Source: Salticus scenicus (taxonomy: Eukaryota; Arthropoda; Arachnida; Araneae; Salticidae). Taken from it: a DNA stretch of 64,000 nt. Where the stretch lies: positions 116,628,259 through 116,692,258 of the forward strand of contig OZ005653.1 of NCBI GenBank assembly GCA_963930645.1. The letters run 5' to 3'. Made by a program: the position numbers and the translations under genes. Positions 1 through 11,061 of this stretch are shown one piece after another. Every line of letters begins with the position of its first letter. The stretch's first letter is position 1. A model generated the notes under the pieces. The model was not told the origin of the DNA and did not search any database. It saw nothing but the letters and a program-made list of their open reading frames with translations.

Positions 1-2
1 AG

Positions 3-1247
3 GGGAATAAATTTATTATTGTCTTCATTGATAGTTTTACGAAGTGGTGTGAAGCCTTTGCAGTGCCCAACATAACATCGGATACGATAGCTGACGCATT
101 GGCAGAATTTGTTTGTAGGCATGGGACTCCTGAGAAAATAATTACTGACCGAGGAAAAAATTATATGAGTGAAGCAATCGAGCAGGTGTATGAGAGATTA
201 GGAATCAGGCACATACATACCACAAGTTTCCACCCTAGCTCAAATGCGAAGGTAGAACGTAACCATGCCACTATGAATAGTGCCCTTGCACATCTAGTCA
301 ATAGTAACCATAACGACTGGGACGAGAAGTTAAAGTTTGGACTGTTGGCGCTCCGCTCCAGTGTGCACTCAACGATAAATGAGACTCCCTTTTTTGTGAC
401 TCATGGTAGGGACATGAAACTACCGTATAATGCGCTTGAGACTAGTGTTCCTCGGAACTATAATGATTGCCCCTCCTATTGCGACCAATTAATTCCCTCA
501 TTGCAACAGGTCTTTTCACAAACAAAAAGATTCTTAGAGCAAGCTGCTGACAAACAAGAAAAGCTTCGTAGTAAAATTGCCGTAGATAAAAAAATAAAAG
601 TAGGTAGTCTGGTCATGCTGTTTACTCCTACCATAAAACCGGGTTTGTGTAAGAAATTCAATAAAGTCAATAGGGGTCCTTTCCGGGTGATTCGCAAACT
701 GAATGAGGTTAACTTTGAAATACAAGAGGTGCGCAACAATAAAAATGTCCAAATTGTGCACGTGGATAGGCTTACAAAAATGATTGATAAACCTGTCTTC
801 CCTGAGTTTGTGAGAGACGGTAGCACTGAGCAGGGTAGTGGGGTAACTCCTGCTGTTGTGGAGAACTCCGGTGAGAAAGAGGTTTTTGTAGATCGGTATG
901 AGTTACGTAGACGAGAGAGGTTGGAGAAAAGAAAGAAACGGCTAGTGTTTCGCTCTAGTGAAATTGAGGACACCTTGTTGGGGGTTGGCCTGGATAACCA
1001 ACTGCAGAATTTCACAACCCAGGTTGATAGCACAGTTACGGACAGGGATGGCAGTTCTAGCGAGCATGTTGGCGCACAGGTGTCCCAGGCTAGTCTCTCT
1101 TCTCTCGGTGGTCACAGGGCCTTGTCACCAACAGTGAGTGAGGCAGAAGAGAGTAGTTTTCAACAAAGGGGGGTAGGTGCTCATAACACAGTACCGATAG
1201 CATTTCACTCTTATAACCTTCGCCCTAGAAATAGGCGAAATTTGTAA
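3..1247 (+). CDS. pol: Ty3/gypsy retrotransposon Pol, integrase part (5' end outside window)
   Basis: The frame is open from base 3, so the protein starts upstream of the window. It encodes a retroelement integrase, which joins element cDNA to chromosomal DNA. The first catalytic Asp lies in IDSFTKW (bases 27-47). Counting from the codon at 63, the second Asp is residue 29 in ITDRG and the Glu is residue 65 in KVERN, exactly 35 residues apart, the DD35E spacing of LTR-retrotransposon integrases. The zinc-binding N-terminus would lie upstream. After the core comes a basic C-terminal domain (about residues 185-240, ending near VHVDRL) and a low-complexity charged tail of about 150 residues ending YNLRPRNRR, a motif common at the end of such Pol proteins. 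There is no internal stop or frameshift over about 1.2 kb, so the copy may be young. Family-level assignment is solid; clade is not. Confidence 0.9.
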   Translation, partial: GNKFIIVFIDSFTKWCEAFAVPNITSDTIADALAEFVCRHGTPEKIITDRGKNYMSEAIEQVYERLGIRHIHTTSFHPSSNAKVERNHATMNSALAHLVNSNHNDWDEKLKFGLLALRSSVHSTINETPFFVTHGRDMKLPYNALETSVPRNYNDCPSYCDQLIPSLQQVFSQTKRFLEQAADKQEKLRSKIAVDKKIKVGSLVMLFTPTIKPGLCKKFNKVNRGPFRVIRKLNEVNFEIQEVRNNKNVQIVHVDRLTKMIDKPVFPEFVRDGSTEQGSGVTPAVVENSGEKEVFVDRYELRRRERLEKRKKRLVFRSSEIEDTLLGVGLDNQLQNFTTQVDSTVTDRDGSSSEHVGAQVSQASLSSLGGHRALSPTVSEAEESSFQQRGVGAHNTVPIAFHSYNLRPRNRRNL

Positions 1248-1426
1248 ATATAAAATTTTTTTTTTGTAAATAGTTGTATATTTGTTAGTAGATTTTTTGC
1301 ATATCATTCTTTTTTTGTAGTATAACTAGTAATCTTAATATTTTCGAAAGGGTGCTTTCAGTGGGAAATATTAGGGTAAAAAAAAAAAAAAAAAATTTAA
1401 GTGTAAAAATAGAAAAATGTAAAAAC

Positions 1427-1462
<36 letters not shown>
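1248..1462. other. 3' untranslated/internal end of the gypsy element with A tracts
   Basis: This is T-rich then A-rich sequence after the pol stop, including A runs at about 1378-1396 and 1427-1460. No purine tract with the usual G content of a polypurine tract stands directly before a TG dinucleotide; the A tract before 1463 would have to serve as one. No ORF is seen. Confidence 0.4.
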
Positions 1463-1464
<2 letters not shown>

Positions 1465-1926
1465 TACAATCGCGGCAGCATGTGCACTTACTTAATAATC
1501 TAGTGTGATATATTTTGTGTAATGTATTTCTGGGCGCACAATTTTATGTCATGGCGTTCTTTTGACGTTAGTAGTACCGTGTGCCAGTCAAAGTGTTTGC
1601 ACTGTTAGAAATTATCTCGGGGCAGGTCACAACTTTGGGGTAACCATGCATGGTGTTATTTGCATAATGAGCAGAAAGCAAGGTTGGTCAAAATTTGTAA
1701 AATGGTGTATTTAGTGCTTGTCTATATCATCTGCTCAAGACTGTGTTTACTCCAAGAAACTGTGTTATAAGACTGTATGTATAATTACACACACTGTGAA
1801 CTGATATTACATTACGTATTTTGGACAATTATTTTGGAACTGCTACAAGATATATATGAACATTTTTATTGTAATAAATATAAACTTTAACACGGAATGT
1901 CAGACTTCCGCGTCCAGCAATGAACA
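1463..1926 (+). repeat. possible 3' LTR of the gypsy element
   Basis: The segment starts TGTACAATCG and ends AATGAACA, so it has TG...CA ends. It follows pol by about 215 bp and has an AATAAA near 1873 followed by a GC-richer end, as in R/U5 of an LTR. The partner LTR is outside the window, so the ends cannot be checked. An alternative LTR start is the TGTGACGGGA at about 2666, but that is not preceded by a polypurine tract. Confidence 0.33.
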
Positions 1927-2709
1927 ATAGTGTATCACATTATATTAAATTTTGGTTGACCTGTGTAATATTTCCTTAGTTATATTTTTTTTTTCTCAAA
2001 ACTGTGTGTTGAAAAATAAGTGCTGAAAGTATATTATTAAAAGCAATTGTGTATTTCTAGAGAAAAGGCTCAATCATGTAAATTTTTTTTTTGAAGGAAT
2101 ATTTCATTTTTTTTTTTTGGTTTGCTGTGCTTTTGATGTATCATGTAAATAGCTGTAACAGTTTGGTCATTATGTGGAGGTTTTCCAAAAACAACAGAGG
2201 CCAACCCAGTGTTCTCCCCTTTATTTTGATCTAATAAGTTGGCAATCTTTATACGGCAATAGTGTAGCTTGTGTGTTCATACTGTCCTGGGAAATGGTAG
2301 GGTGTGTGGGAAGAGCGATCGGCTTTCCACAGGCTCGGCAGGAACTGGTGATTAGAGGTTTACATGTCTCGGGTCGATGTTTGATCTGCGGTAATGGGAG
2401 TTCTAGTTGCAGGTTGTTGGCTGTTGCAGGGATGGTTTGTTGCAAGTGTGGTTTCTATTATTAAAAAAAAAAAAAAAATATAAATAAAAATAAATAAATA
2501 AATAAATAGATAATAAATGTCATTATTTAAAAAAAAAAAAAAAAAAAAAAACACATCTAGTAGTTTAAAGCTCTCATTTAAAAACTTTTCTTGCTGCATA
2601 CTCGGACGCTGGTACAATATGTGGTGTTCCTGGCTGTGTCTGATTTATTTATTTTTTTTTTTCTCTGTGACGGGAGGGTAGTTATCACAGCGTATATTGA
2701 GTCTTTTGG
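1927..2709. other. unassigned AT-rich sequence with A tracts
   Basis: A 96-codon plus-strand ORF at 2174-2464 has no recognisable motif apart from a few Cys pairs and ends in an A tract; I treat it as chance. A tracts at 2463-2478 and 2529-2550 and a short AAAT repeat at about 2486-2508 follow. Nothing else is seen. Confidence 0.5.
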
Positions 2710-2859
2710 TGCTGTGATTAACTTTTTCGTTTTTCAAGAAATTATCTTTCGCAATTAAAGAAATAATTTAACAGATATAATTAATCTTTCGTGCTGGGAT
2801 TCAATTTTTCCCCCTTTTCCAAGAAATTTTCTTTTCCAATTAAACAAATAGCTTAACAG
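2710..2859. repeat. two diverged direct repeats of about 65 bp
   Basis: 2710-2774 and 2791-2859 share the order GTGCTG-GATT-AA, a T-rich stretch, CAAGAAATT, TCTTT, CAATTAAA and AATA-TTAACAG. They differ by substitutions and small indels, so the duplication is old. No coding sense. Confidence 0.7.
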
Positions 2860-3189
2860 GTGGGGGTGATTAAATAAAAAAAAAAAAAAAAAAAAAAAAA
2901 GAAAAATGTAAATACATGTTAAGAAATATGTAAAAATGCTTAGGAAAATAAGAAGAATAGTTTGTATAGAGATAATCCGAGGGTGAGAGCATCCTTTGTG
3001 TATGGGATCAAGATTACAAATTCCATGGGGGAATTTGGGTAAACAAAATATATTCTAGAAAGTATGTTGAAAATATGAGATTCTTTGTTCCAGTTTCACG
3101 AGCAAAGCATTCATTTTGTTAAGCTGCTTTGGGAAACAGCTGTAAATGCCATCGTTCTGGAATGCATATTGCATCTGCATAGGGAAAGC

Positions 3190-4150
3190 TAGTATTCAAA
3201 AATCCTTTCTCTCTTTTCCTTTTTTATCGAAGTGAAGCGTGAAACGTGACCTCGAAACAGATGGCTGAAGAAAACAGCTGATAAGCGGGGATCCCCCCTT
3301 TTCACTCCGTTCTGTGACGTGAGCACAAGAATTTCCATATGAAAATCACAGGGGAGGGGTCACAAGCTGTACCTCGTGGTTTTTCTACGCATTCATTCGG
3401 CGTAGTGGGTTTGCTGATGTATCATGGGGAGAGGAAGGCGGGGCGACTGCTTTCCCCTCCCGGTTTGGATAAAAAGTGGACATTTTTAGTTTTTGGGAAA
3501 GAAAAAAAAAAGGAAAAAAAAAGATGAGATGAGTCTTCTCGTTTGGGAAGTAGTGAGTACTTGATCTGATTGAGACTCGCTGGTTTAGGCGAAGTGTGGT
3601 CGCAAGATAGTTTTTTTTTATGAGAAGAGATTGGAGGCAGGTTTGGTTCGCTTGCTCGTGATAAGCAGAGGCTGATGTGAGATCTCTGGAGGCTAGTTTT
3701 TCCTCGTGATATCTAGTGGTGGGCTGAAGATAATGATGAAAGGTCGAGCGAATCTTGGGTAGTTTTTTATGAGACGGGTCGTAAGGAAGGTAGAGCAGCG
3801 AGTTGTAAAAGAAGGAAGAAGAAACGAAGAGTGTTATGAGAAGGGAGTGAACCGTACGAGCTATGCATGCCGGTGGTGGTTTTTCGAAAAAATTAAGCTG
3901 GTGCTATTAAGTTAATGGAATCGAGCTATATTTTTCCCTGAAAGCAAAAGTTGTCGGAGCCCTTATAAAAGAGACGAGTGAGCGTATGGCTGAAAAGCTG
4001 GATAATTTCGCTGTTCCTGAACGAAGGTACCCGGAGTGTAGAAGTATTGACGTTTCCCGATGGATGCTTTGTCCTTAAAGTGGTTGTGAAAAAACTCTCC
4101 TCGACGCTTGGCGGAACTGTTGCAGCTAAAATACCAAATGTTATGTAAGT
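3190..4150 (+). promoter_or_regulatory. GC-richer island with TATA box and splice donor: candidate promoter and first exon
   Basis: This stretch has clearly higher G and C content than its flanks and a purine-rich plus strand. It contains a TATAAAAG box at 3964-3971, a weaker GGATAAAAAG at about 3466, and a consensus splice donor with GTAAGT at 4145-4150, after which the sequence becomes AT-rich as an intron would. A 30-codon ORF begins at ATG 3986 and stops at 4078. Two readings are possible: promoter and 5' exon of a host gene whose coding exons are outside the window, or the LTR/leader of a retroelement. No protein family is recognised. No second exon could be tied to it within the window. 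Confidence 0.3.
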
Positions 4151-5292
4151 CAATTATTATATTCATGTCTTTAATTATTCCTGCTTCTTGTATATTGTTG
4201 CTTCACTTAAAATGTATTAATTTTTTTTAAGATAGTAATTTTGTGTTGGTATGTAAGGACGAATGGTCCAGTTCAACACTAGCTTCTGTATCATGATGGT
4301 ATATTTTCCCTTATTCTGCTGAAAGTTAAACGTTAAGAAATATAGTGTAATCCTACTGTAGTCTAATTAAAAATTGGTATATGTTAAAAGCTCAAATTTT
4401 AGTGTTGGTGATCCTTTGGGAAAGTATTGTTTTTTTTTATTTAATTGTGTCAGAGAAAAGATAACAATGAAAAATTAATTACGCTAGAGAAACAAGTTTA
4501 TTTTCTTTATTTACTCTTGTCTGCGGGTAGTGTTTACCCATTTTTCTGAACTAGGGTTGTGCGATAGAAAAGTTAATAAGTAAAAGATAAATTTTAAGAA
4601 CACAACGCGAATTTATCTTTAATGTTTGTTTTTGTTTAATTCTATACGATCACCTTATCTTTCTTTAAGTTACAAGGAAAATTATAATTGGATAACTTAA
4701 ACATTTTTTTTATTATTAAGGAAATAATTACATTTGTTTTTATGTCGTTATTATTTAAAATCTAGTAAATAATCACGACTTTAGGTTTAAAGTTGAAGCC
4801 AAAGGCAACTTAAACTAAATGAATATTATTTTAAAGTTAAATAGATTTGAATCTTAAATTTAAAAACTTAGCCTAAATAAAAATATGATAGTTCAGACTT
4901 TGTTTTTTATGTGAATAAAATATCTTATTTAATATACAATAAAATATTCATTAAAATTCATGATGTGTTTATTTAAAAGTAAAAACTGTGTCATCTTTGT
5001 TTTCACCTTTTTCTAATTTTATTTTACATTTACTGTTAAAAAAAATCATAAAAGGAGAAAAGATTATTTTCGTTTTTTAAGAAAGTCTCATTAAACTTTT
5101 AATAAAAAATATAATGAAGGTTGTTTGGCTAGAGTTATTAAGCTGCGATAGAATATACTTTATGATTGAAATTTAGTTTCCTTGCAGAACAAAACCCCCA
5201 AAGATTAATTTGCAATTTATAATCAAATAAATTAATCCATTTATCTCATCGTTTAAGTGTGCGCGTACAGCAATAATTGTGGTAGTAATTAT

Positions 5293-5380
5293 TAGAGAAA
5301 TAACAGTTGTACATTTTTATAAATAGAGAAATAACAGTTAGATAAATAATAGTTGTAAGTTTAGAGAAATAACAGTTGTA
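5293..5380. repeat. short direct repeats of AGAGAAATAACAGTT
   Basis: The motif TAGAGAAATAACAGTT begins at about 5293, 5324 and 5362, with a partial AATAGTTGTAAG between the last two. Spacing is about 31-38 bp. Confidence 0.75.
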
Positions 5381-5936
5381 AGTTTTCTACTTTTTTATGG
5401 GAAAATATTTAAAAATTATTCTTAAAGCATCATTTAAATAATTATATTTTATTTAAAAGTAAGAAATTTCTTTTAATACTTTCGTGTACTCATGCATACA
5501 GCTTAATCATGAAATTAAAGAATTGTATACATTTTTCTCTATAGGGAAAAAGGAATAAGTTGTAAGTCATTTATTTTATACTCATTTTTTTATATTTTTC
5601 TACATTTACAATTAATTAAGTTTCTTTTTGTAATTTACTTGCTGTTCTGAAATTTACAACTAAAAGTTACAATAATGCATCAAAAAACAGCCTAATCTAT
5701 GTATTAATAACAAAATATCCAATATTCTCTAGATATTAAACAGATGTCCTTCGATCGTCGGGAAAAGGCATTGCACGGGAAAAGGCCTTATATTACTCTA
5801 AAGTTTTAAGTGCACTGTTATCCAAATTTCCCACTTCCTTCCCATATATTAAGTACATCCGAAAAATTTCCGAGGGATAACCTGTCTTCCTCAGAATATT
5901 TATATAATATTTCTTTCAGAGAAGAGGGGCTTAACG

Positions 5937-5993
5937 TGTTACACATAAGAAAAAAAATGTAAAGTGTGTTAGACATAAGAAAAAAATTTAAAG
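5937..5993. repeat. tandem pair of about 28-bp units
   Basis: GTGTTACACATAAGA plus an A run is followed directly by GTGTTAGACATAAGA plus an A run and a similar end. Confidence 0.7.
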
Positions 5994-6173
5994 TCGTTCC
6001 TGTTCACATAATCCCCTGATTACAAGGCAAGCTGGCGGATATGTGGCGGACTTTGGGATTACCGGGTAATTTTAAAGTCACAGGAAAAGTAGAAAACGTA
6101 TTATTCAAATAATAATGACTTAATTGTACTATGCGGTTTTCACTGAAATGCACAGAAAAGCATGGGATTTTTC

Positions 6174-6177
<4 letters not shown>

Positions 6178-6219
<42 letters not shown>

Positions 6220-6246
6220 GGGGGGGGTATGTGTGTGTGTGTGTGC
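6178..6246. repeat. compound microsatellite (TA)n-(G)n-(GT)n
   Basis: About 19 TA units, a run of nine or more G, then about nine GT units. ORFs covering it are artefacts of the repeat. Confidence 0.95.
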
Positions 6247-7328
6247 GAAAAAAAAAATACATTCTGCATCAACAGATGGCTCTGTACGCACAGTATTCTC
6301 TCCCATTTTAAATAGATCCATCTTCTCAAATGATGCCATTGCAAATACTGATCTGATTTTGAAGTGTTGCATATGATTTTAGTTATTACGATTATTTAAA
6401 TTAAATATTTATTGCTTATTACTTCCGTTAATCGTTCTAAAATGAATATCATGATATTGTTAGGAGGTAAAGCATTGTTAGTTTCTTTATCGTGAGAATT
6501 CCCAATGCACAACGTCTGACGGCAATTCTGATGCATGATTGCCATCACACTGAACTGTTATAGTCCCAGATTCGTTGTTCAATGTAATGCGCTGCTGTAT
6601 GAAAGTAATTTCACAGTTAAAGCGCCACCTGATGTTGAACAATTAAATTGGCAAAAAAATATTTTATTAACTAAATAAATCCCTTGTCTTTCTATGCATT
6701 TCTGTAAAAACTGCAGAGTGCTTCAATTCGTTTAGAATAATCTATTTTTCATTTTTTTCTGTTAATTTTGGATCACCGTGTATCACCCACATTGAAACCC
6801 CGAAACATAAATTATCTGATTTTAAGTTTATAGATCGATTTACTTTAGTATACATTTTGGTATACATTTTCTAAATCTATCTCAATAATATCTCAATAAC
6901 AGTAATAATAGCCTGTTTAGCTTTTTTGCAACTGAATAACAAGGACATTTCTGGAAAAAAAAAAGTGAAATACACAAAGCATTTAAATAAAAAAAAATCT
7001 GATTTTTAAATGTATAATAAGTAGTAATAAATTGTTGTAAATCAAATATCTTATTCAGGTCAATGACTATGCCATTTCTTTTGCAGAAGAAAGTAACAAA
7101 TAACACGTATGAATTAATTAAAGTATTATCACGAGAATCAAAATTTCCCTTTCTTCAATTTTCATGCTTATAATAAGCAAGGAAATTAACGAAAACCATG
7201 CAATTAAATTTTCTACCGCATTCACTTTTATTCTCTGTAATAATAATGTTATTTATATTTTTCATTACGGAGATTCCGTGGTCCACCAAAGGCGGAAATC
7301 CCTTAACAGGTAAAATCATACACCACAC
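6247..7328. other. AT-rich non-coding stretch with a GC-richer patch
   Basis: About 6490-6640 is less AT-rich and could be an old element fragment, but I could not match it to any protein or terminal motif. Otherwise nothing is seen. Confidence 0.5.
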
Positions 7329-7562
7329 TCAACGATGCAGTATAATTAAGACTATTTTGGAATTTTCTGTGGTTTTCTCTGAACTCGTGCAAAAAAAGGG
7401 TAAGATCCCAGATCCCTTAAAAGGTTCCCCAAGGAGAACATCACACTTATGCCTTCTGTAGCAAAGATTCTGCTTGGCATACTTTTCATTTGAACCTTTC
7501 AACCAGGATTTAAAATTTCTCGAGTCAAGCCTCCATTGAGGGTTTCTTAATTGTTTTGGCAT
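7329..7562 (-). pseudogene. possible BED-type zinc-finger/transposase N-terminus fragment
   Basis: A 77-codon ORF opens with MPKQLRNPQWRLDSRNFKSWL. Start, Trp spacing and an FKSWL block followed by a KYA-K-x-LC segment resemble the BED-like zinc-finger N-terminus of hAT-derived proteins, but the expected Cys pair is incomplete and no transposase domain follows. The surrounding sequence is AT-rich with no partner exon. It may be a remnant or coincidence. Confidence 0.25.
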
Positions 7563-7878
7563 AGCTGTTAATTATTATGACTTTTTTATTACTACTTTGT
7601 TCGCGTAAAAACATTCACCTTATTTAATCACAGAAAAATCTAAAAATATTTTTAAAAAATATTATGAATTTTTGATAAATAAATATCCTATCAGTTTGTA
7701 CCTACGGGTTGCACTTTTTATACAGGGCGTTTTACGCAGAATAGCAAAAGCTAAACATATCTTGAATATATCACTTAGTGGATTAATACAATTCATCAGA
7801 AATATAAATACTTTTTATGATTTATTTGTTTTTGGACTGAGGGCCTATTTGTCTCAATCTGGGATTTTTGCGTTCTCG

Positions 7879-7939
7879 TTTTCGATAGTTGGACATTTGT
7901 CGAAATCATTTTTCGATAGTTGGACATTTATCGAAATCT
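7879..7939. repeat. tandem pair of 30-bp units
   Basis: TTTTCGATAGTTGGACATTT followed by (G/A)TCGAAATC occurs at 7879-7908 and 7910-7939. Each unit also contains an imperfect TTTCGA...TCGAAA inverted repeat. Confidence 0.85.
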
Positions 7940-8211
7940 AAAATTTATCGAAAATATAATTGAATAATTTGAAAGCGATGTTATAATTGGGAACAAAAAA
8001 AAAACTAATAGTCCTCCGTCCTAAACTAAATTCTGCTTTTGCCAGAATGTCATCATTTTTTTTTTTTTAATTTATTTATTTAATTATTTTTATTTACAAT
8101 GGAAATTTACAGAACAACATATATCGAACAGATTTTTTGTTCTGCTCTGCCGCCCATTTCCTTATGGGAGCGATATTGGGTTGCCAGACATAAGTTGATG
8201 GATTTTATGAT

Positions 8212-8242
<31 letters not shown>

Positions 8243-9010
8243 GATTTTTTTTTAATATAAAATCTTAATTATTCAAAATGTCTAGTTTTGCGACAAAAAT
8301 ATCTTTTTGTAGTTTAAAATGTCCACATTAAGTAAAGCAACCTCTATATACTCGAAAAATTTATTTATTTATTTTTTTATTATTATTTTAATTTTGATTT
8401 TTTTCTTTTAACGCTATAAAGTGAACAAAATGCATTTTTCGAACACTTGAAACCTCAAAAAGAAAAATTCAAAAATCCATTTTTTTTTCTTTAATTAAGA
8501 GATAAGATTACGATTATGAATTACTTTAATATAAAAACTTAATTAAAAAAAATGTGCTAGGCAAAGAATAATTCTAAAATCAAATTTCCCCATAATATAA
8601 CATTGGGTTTGGACGTCAGCGACGACATGTGCGTCCACTTAACAGCAAATTTCATCATAAAACTTCCACGCTTAGAATTATAAGCATTTACATTTTAATG
8701 CAGGTTTCATAACCTGTTCATAAAGTCGCAGGTGGGAAGAAGAAAATTTGAATATACTTAAGTATTAGAATCGTGAATTTTTAATTAAAAAAGTATTCAA
8801 GCGAAATTCCGTGTATTTATTGAAGGTTAAATAATTATTAAATTAGTTTAAAAATGAAATTTAAATCATCCTTTTCTTTTTTAATTGAAACATTTTAAGA
8901 AATATTATCTTAAATATATCAACAATACTCATTGTTATGTTTACAAATGTGCTGAAATCGTAAGCAAAATGAAAATAGAAATGCTGACATTTAGATGTCA
9001 CTACGTGCAA

Positions 9011-9047
<37 letters not shown>

Positions 9048-9148
9048 TAATTAAATTATTACACGCATTTATTATTAAGTAACTTTATTGTAACAAAACT
9101 CAAACAGTTTATTCTTAAACTCAAATAATAATAAACTCTTCTCAAAAC

Positions 9149-9186
<38 letters not shown>

Positions 9187-9752
9187 TATAAATATATAAA
9201 ACTTGGCAAAAATAAAAGAATTACAAAACTTTTTTTCTTTTTCTTTTTTTTTTTTTTTTAAAGACATAAAATGTTTGAAAAATTGATTTATATATATTTT
9301 GCAGGTTTCTTTAAAACTTCAAAATAATTTATTTTATTTCTATATATATGTATAGAAAATAAAATAAAATAAAAATAAATAAACGAAGAAGAAAAAATTT
9401 TTTGTTTTAATTTGGGGCTCCAGAAGAATGTGAAAGCATTTTTTGATTATCAGTAACAATTATCAGATAGAACAACATAGAAAAGGAAAACGTGTATATG
9501 TTAATGCAGCCTATAAGCATTTTTTTTTCTTTCTTTCAGTAAGCTTCATGAAAGCGAATTATGCTTTATGTACCACAAACTGAAGAGCTTGCAATTAATA
9601 CGACATATTCATATTTTTGCATTTTATTCGTTTTCCGCATTAGTTCACCAAATTTTCACCACCCACATATAATATTTCCTTCTAAATTTCCTTTAAAATA
9701 ATAGTACAAGTCTAGAATTGCCCATTTTATTTTCATTTTCAATTTAAGCGGT

Positions 9753-9787
<35 letters not shown>

Positions 9788-10047
9788 AGCGACTCATTAA
9801 ATTAAAACTATGTTTCTTTTATGTAAATAAAAATATATTTTATAGAACATAGTATTCGTTAAAACATACGATGCGTTCATTTGAAGTTTCAAATTCTCAT
9901 TTTAATTTTTGCATATTCTAATGTTATTTTCAATATAGAAGAAATTGCCTTAGAAGGGATACATATAATTTTTTAAAGAAATTTATAGTTTAATTTTAAA
10001 AGAAAATATAATGAGAGTTGTGATGATAATAACACATATCACACCCT
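7940..10047. other. AT-rich non-coding stretch with homopolymer tracts
   Basis: It holds A/T runs at 8218-8243, 9149-9179, 9244-9259 and 9757-9783 and a (TA)n microsatellite at about 9015-9044. No coding sequence is recognised. Confidence 0.6.
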
Positions 10048-10280
10048 GGCAAGAAAATGGCCCAACTCAAAAAAGTGCAGTATTTGCGGAAAGCCAATTT
10101 AAAGATGGCATTAACACATTGACTAGTGTTACAATAAATTTGGCAGAATTACCTCTCAGAGGTATAATTTTCCGGACCGAGATGTGACGCTTTTTGTGTA
10201 GGATTAGACACATTATACATATTTTTCTTCCAAGATAAATTCAAAATTCCCATTTTTTCAGCTGTGTCACTTTTCTTGCC
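10048..10280. mobile_element. candidate short MITE
   Basis: GGCAAGAAAA at 10048-10057 is matched by its exact inverse TTTTCTTGCC at 10271-10280, and the enclosed 230 bp are GC-richer than both flanks. Outer ends (ACACCCT on the left, ATACGGGAC on the right) are only loosely alike, and no target duplication is clear. Confidence 0.3.
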
Positions 10281-11026
10281 AATACGGGACATGTTTCAGT
10301 TTGTTAAAAATAAATCAGTTAAATAAATGAAAAAACGAATAAATATTGAATGTTCTTTCATCCACATGAAAAAGTGTTTAGTGTATTTATTTGTTTACAA
10401 AAAGATAATAATACCAAAGCATTTTTTTCAGCGATTATCTAAAAACATTCTGGTTTTGTCTGATATTGTAGCAATAGCAAACGAAAAATCTTCTTTGTTT
10501 TCACAAAATACGCTCTTGCTCTAATGAAACTTCAATTAATCGTTGAATGAAAAGTACATAAATGATACTTTTATTTTATGTAACTCTGATTTTATAGAAA
10601 TTCATTTTATTATTTTTTTATTGCGTTAAACTGTTAAATATTTACAAATGATATTACTATTTATCAGAAAATTTTCTCGTTAAGATGTCGTGCAATGCAA
10701 ATTAAATGAAGATAATTTGCAATATTTCTACCAAATAAAATTTGCTATACTAAGTTGAATCTAAAAATATTTTATCATGTAACTATATTTAAATACGAGT
10801 TTCGATATACATAATAATTTATTATTTCAATGTTGCTCATAATGATTAAGTTGTGTTTAAATTAATGGGAATAAATATCCTTACTCATAAAATATAATAT
10901 TTTATATTTTTTTAGGATAGTATATCTTTCATAGTTTAATCTGTCCAGTAAATCTCAAAAGAAGCTTTAATAAGTGAAAGGGTAAGTAAAACCAAGCAAA
11001 TTTAAGTAGAGTTTGCTGCATAAACA

Positions 11027-11061
<35 letters not shown>

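Larger units (their letters stand above)
4151..6177. other. AT-rich non-coding stretch
   Basis: No ORF of note, no recognisable transposon protein. It would be intronic if 4145 is a true donor. It contains the two short repeat arrays annotated separately. Confidence 0.6.

Noticed and set aside
2174..2464. 96-codon plus-strand ORF with Cys pairs
   Set aside because: No recognisable domain, and it ends at an A tract. It overlaps an equally long ORF on the other strand, as chance would give.
2666..4150. A 1.5-kb LTR starting TGTGACGGGA
   Set aside because: No polypurine tract before it, no clear CA end and no partner LTR in the window. Left open as an alternative for the GC-richer island.
6124..6376. 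Four overlapping ORFs on both strands
   Set aside because: All are translations of the TA/GT microsatellite (poly Tyr-Ile, Thr-His).
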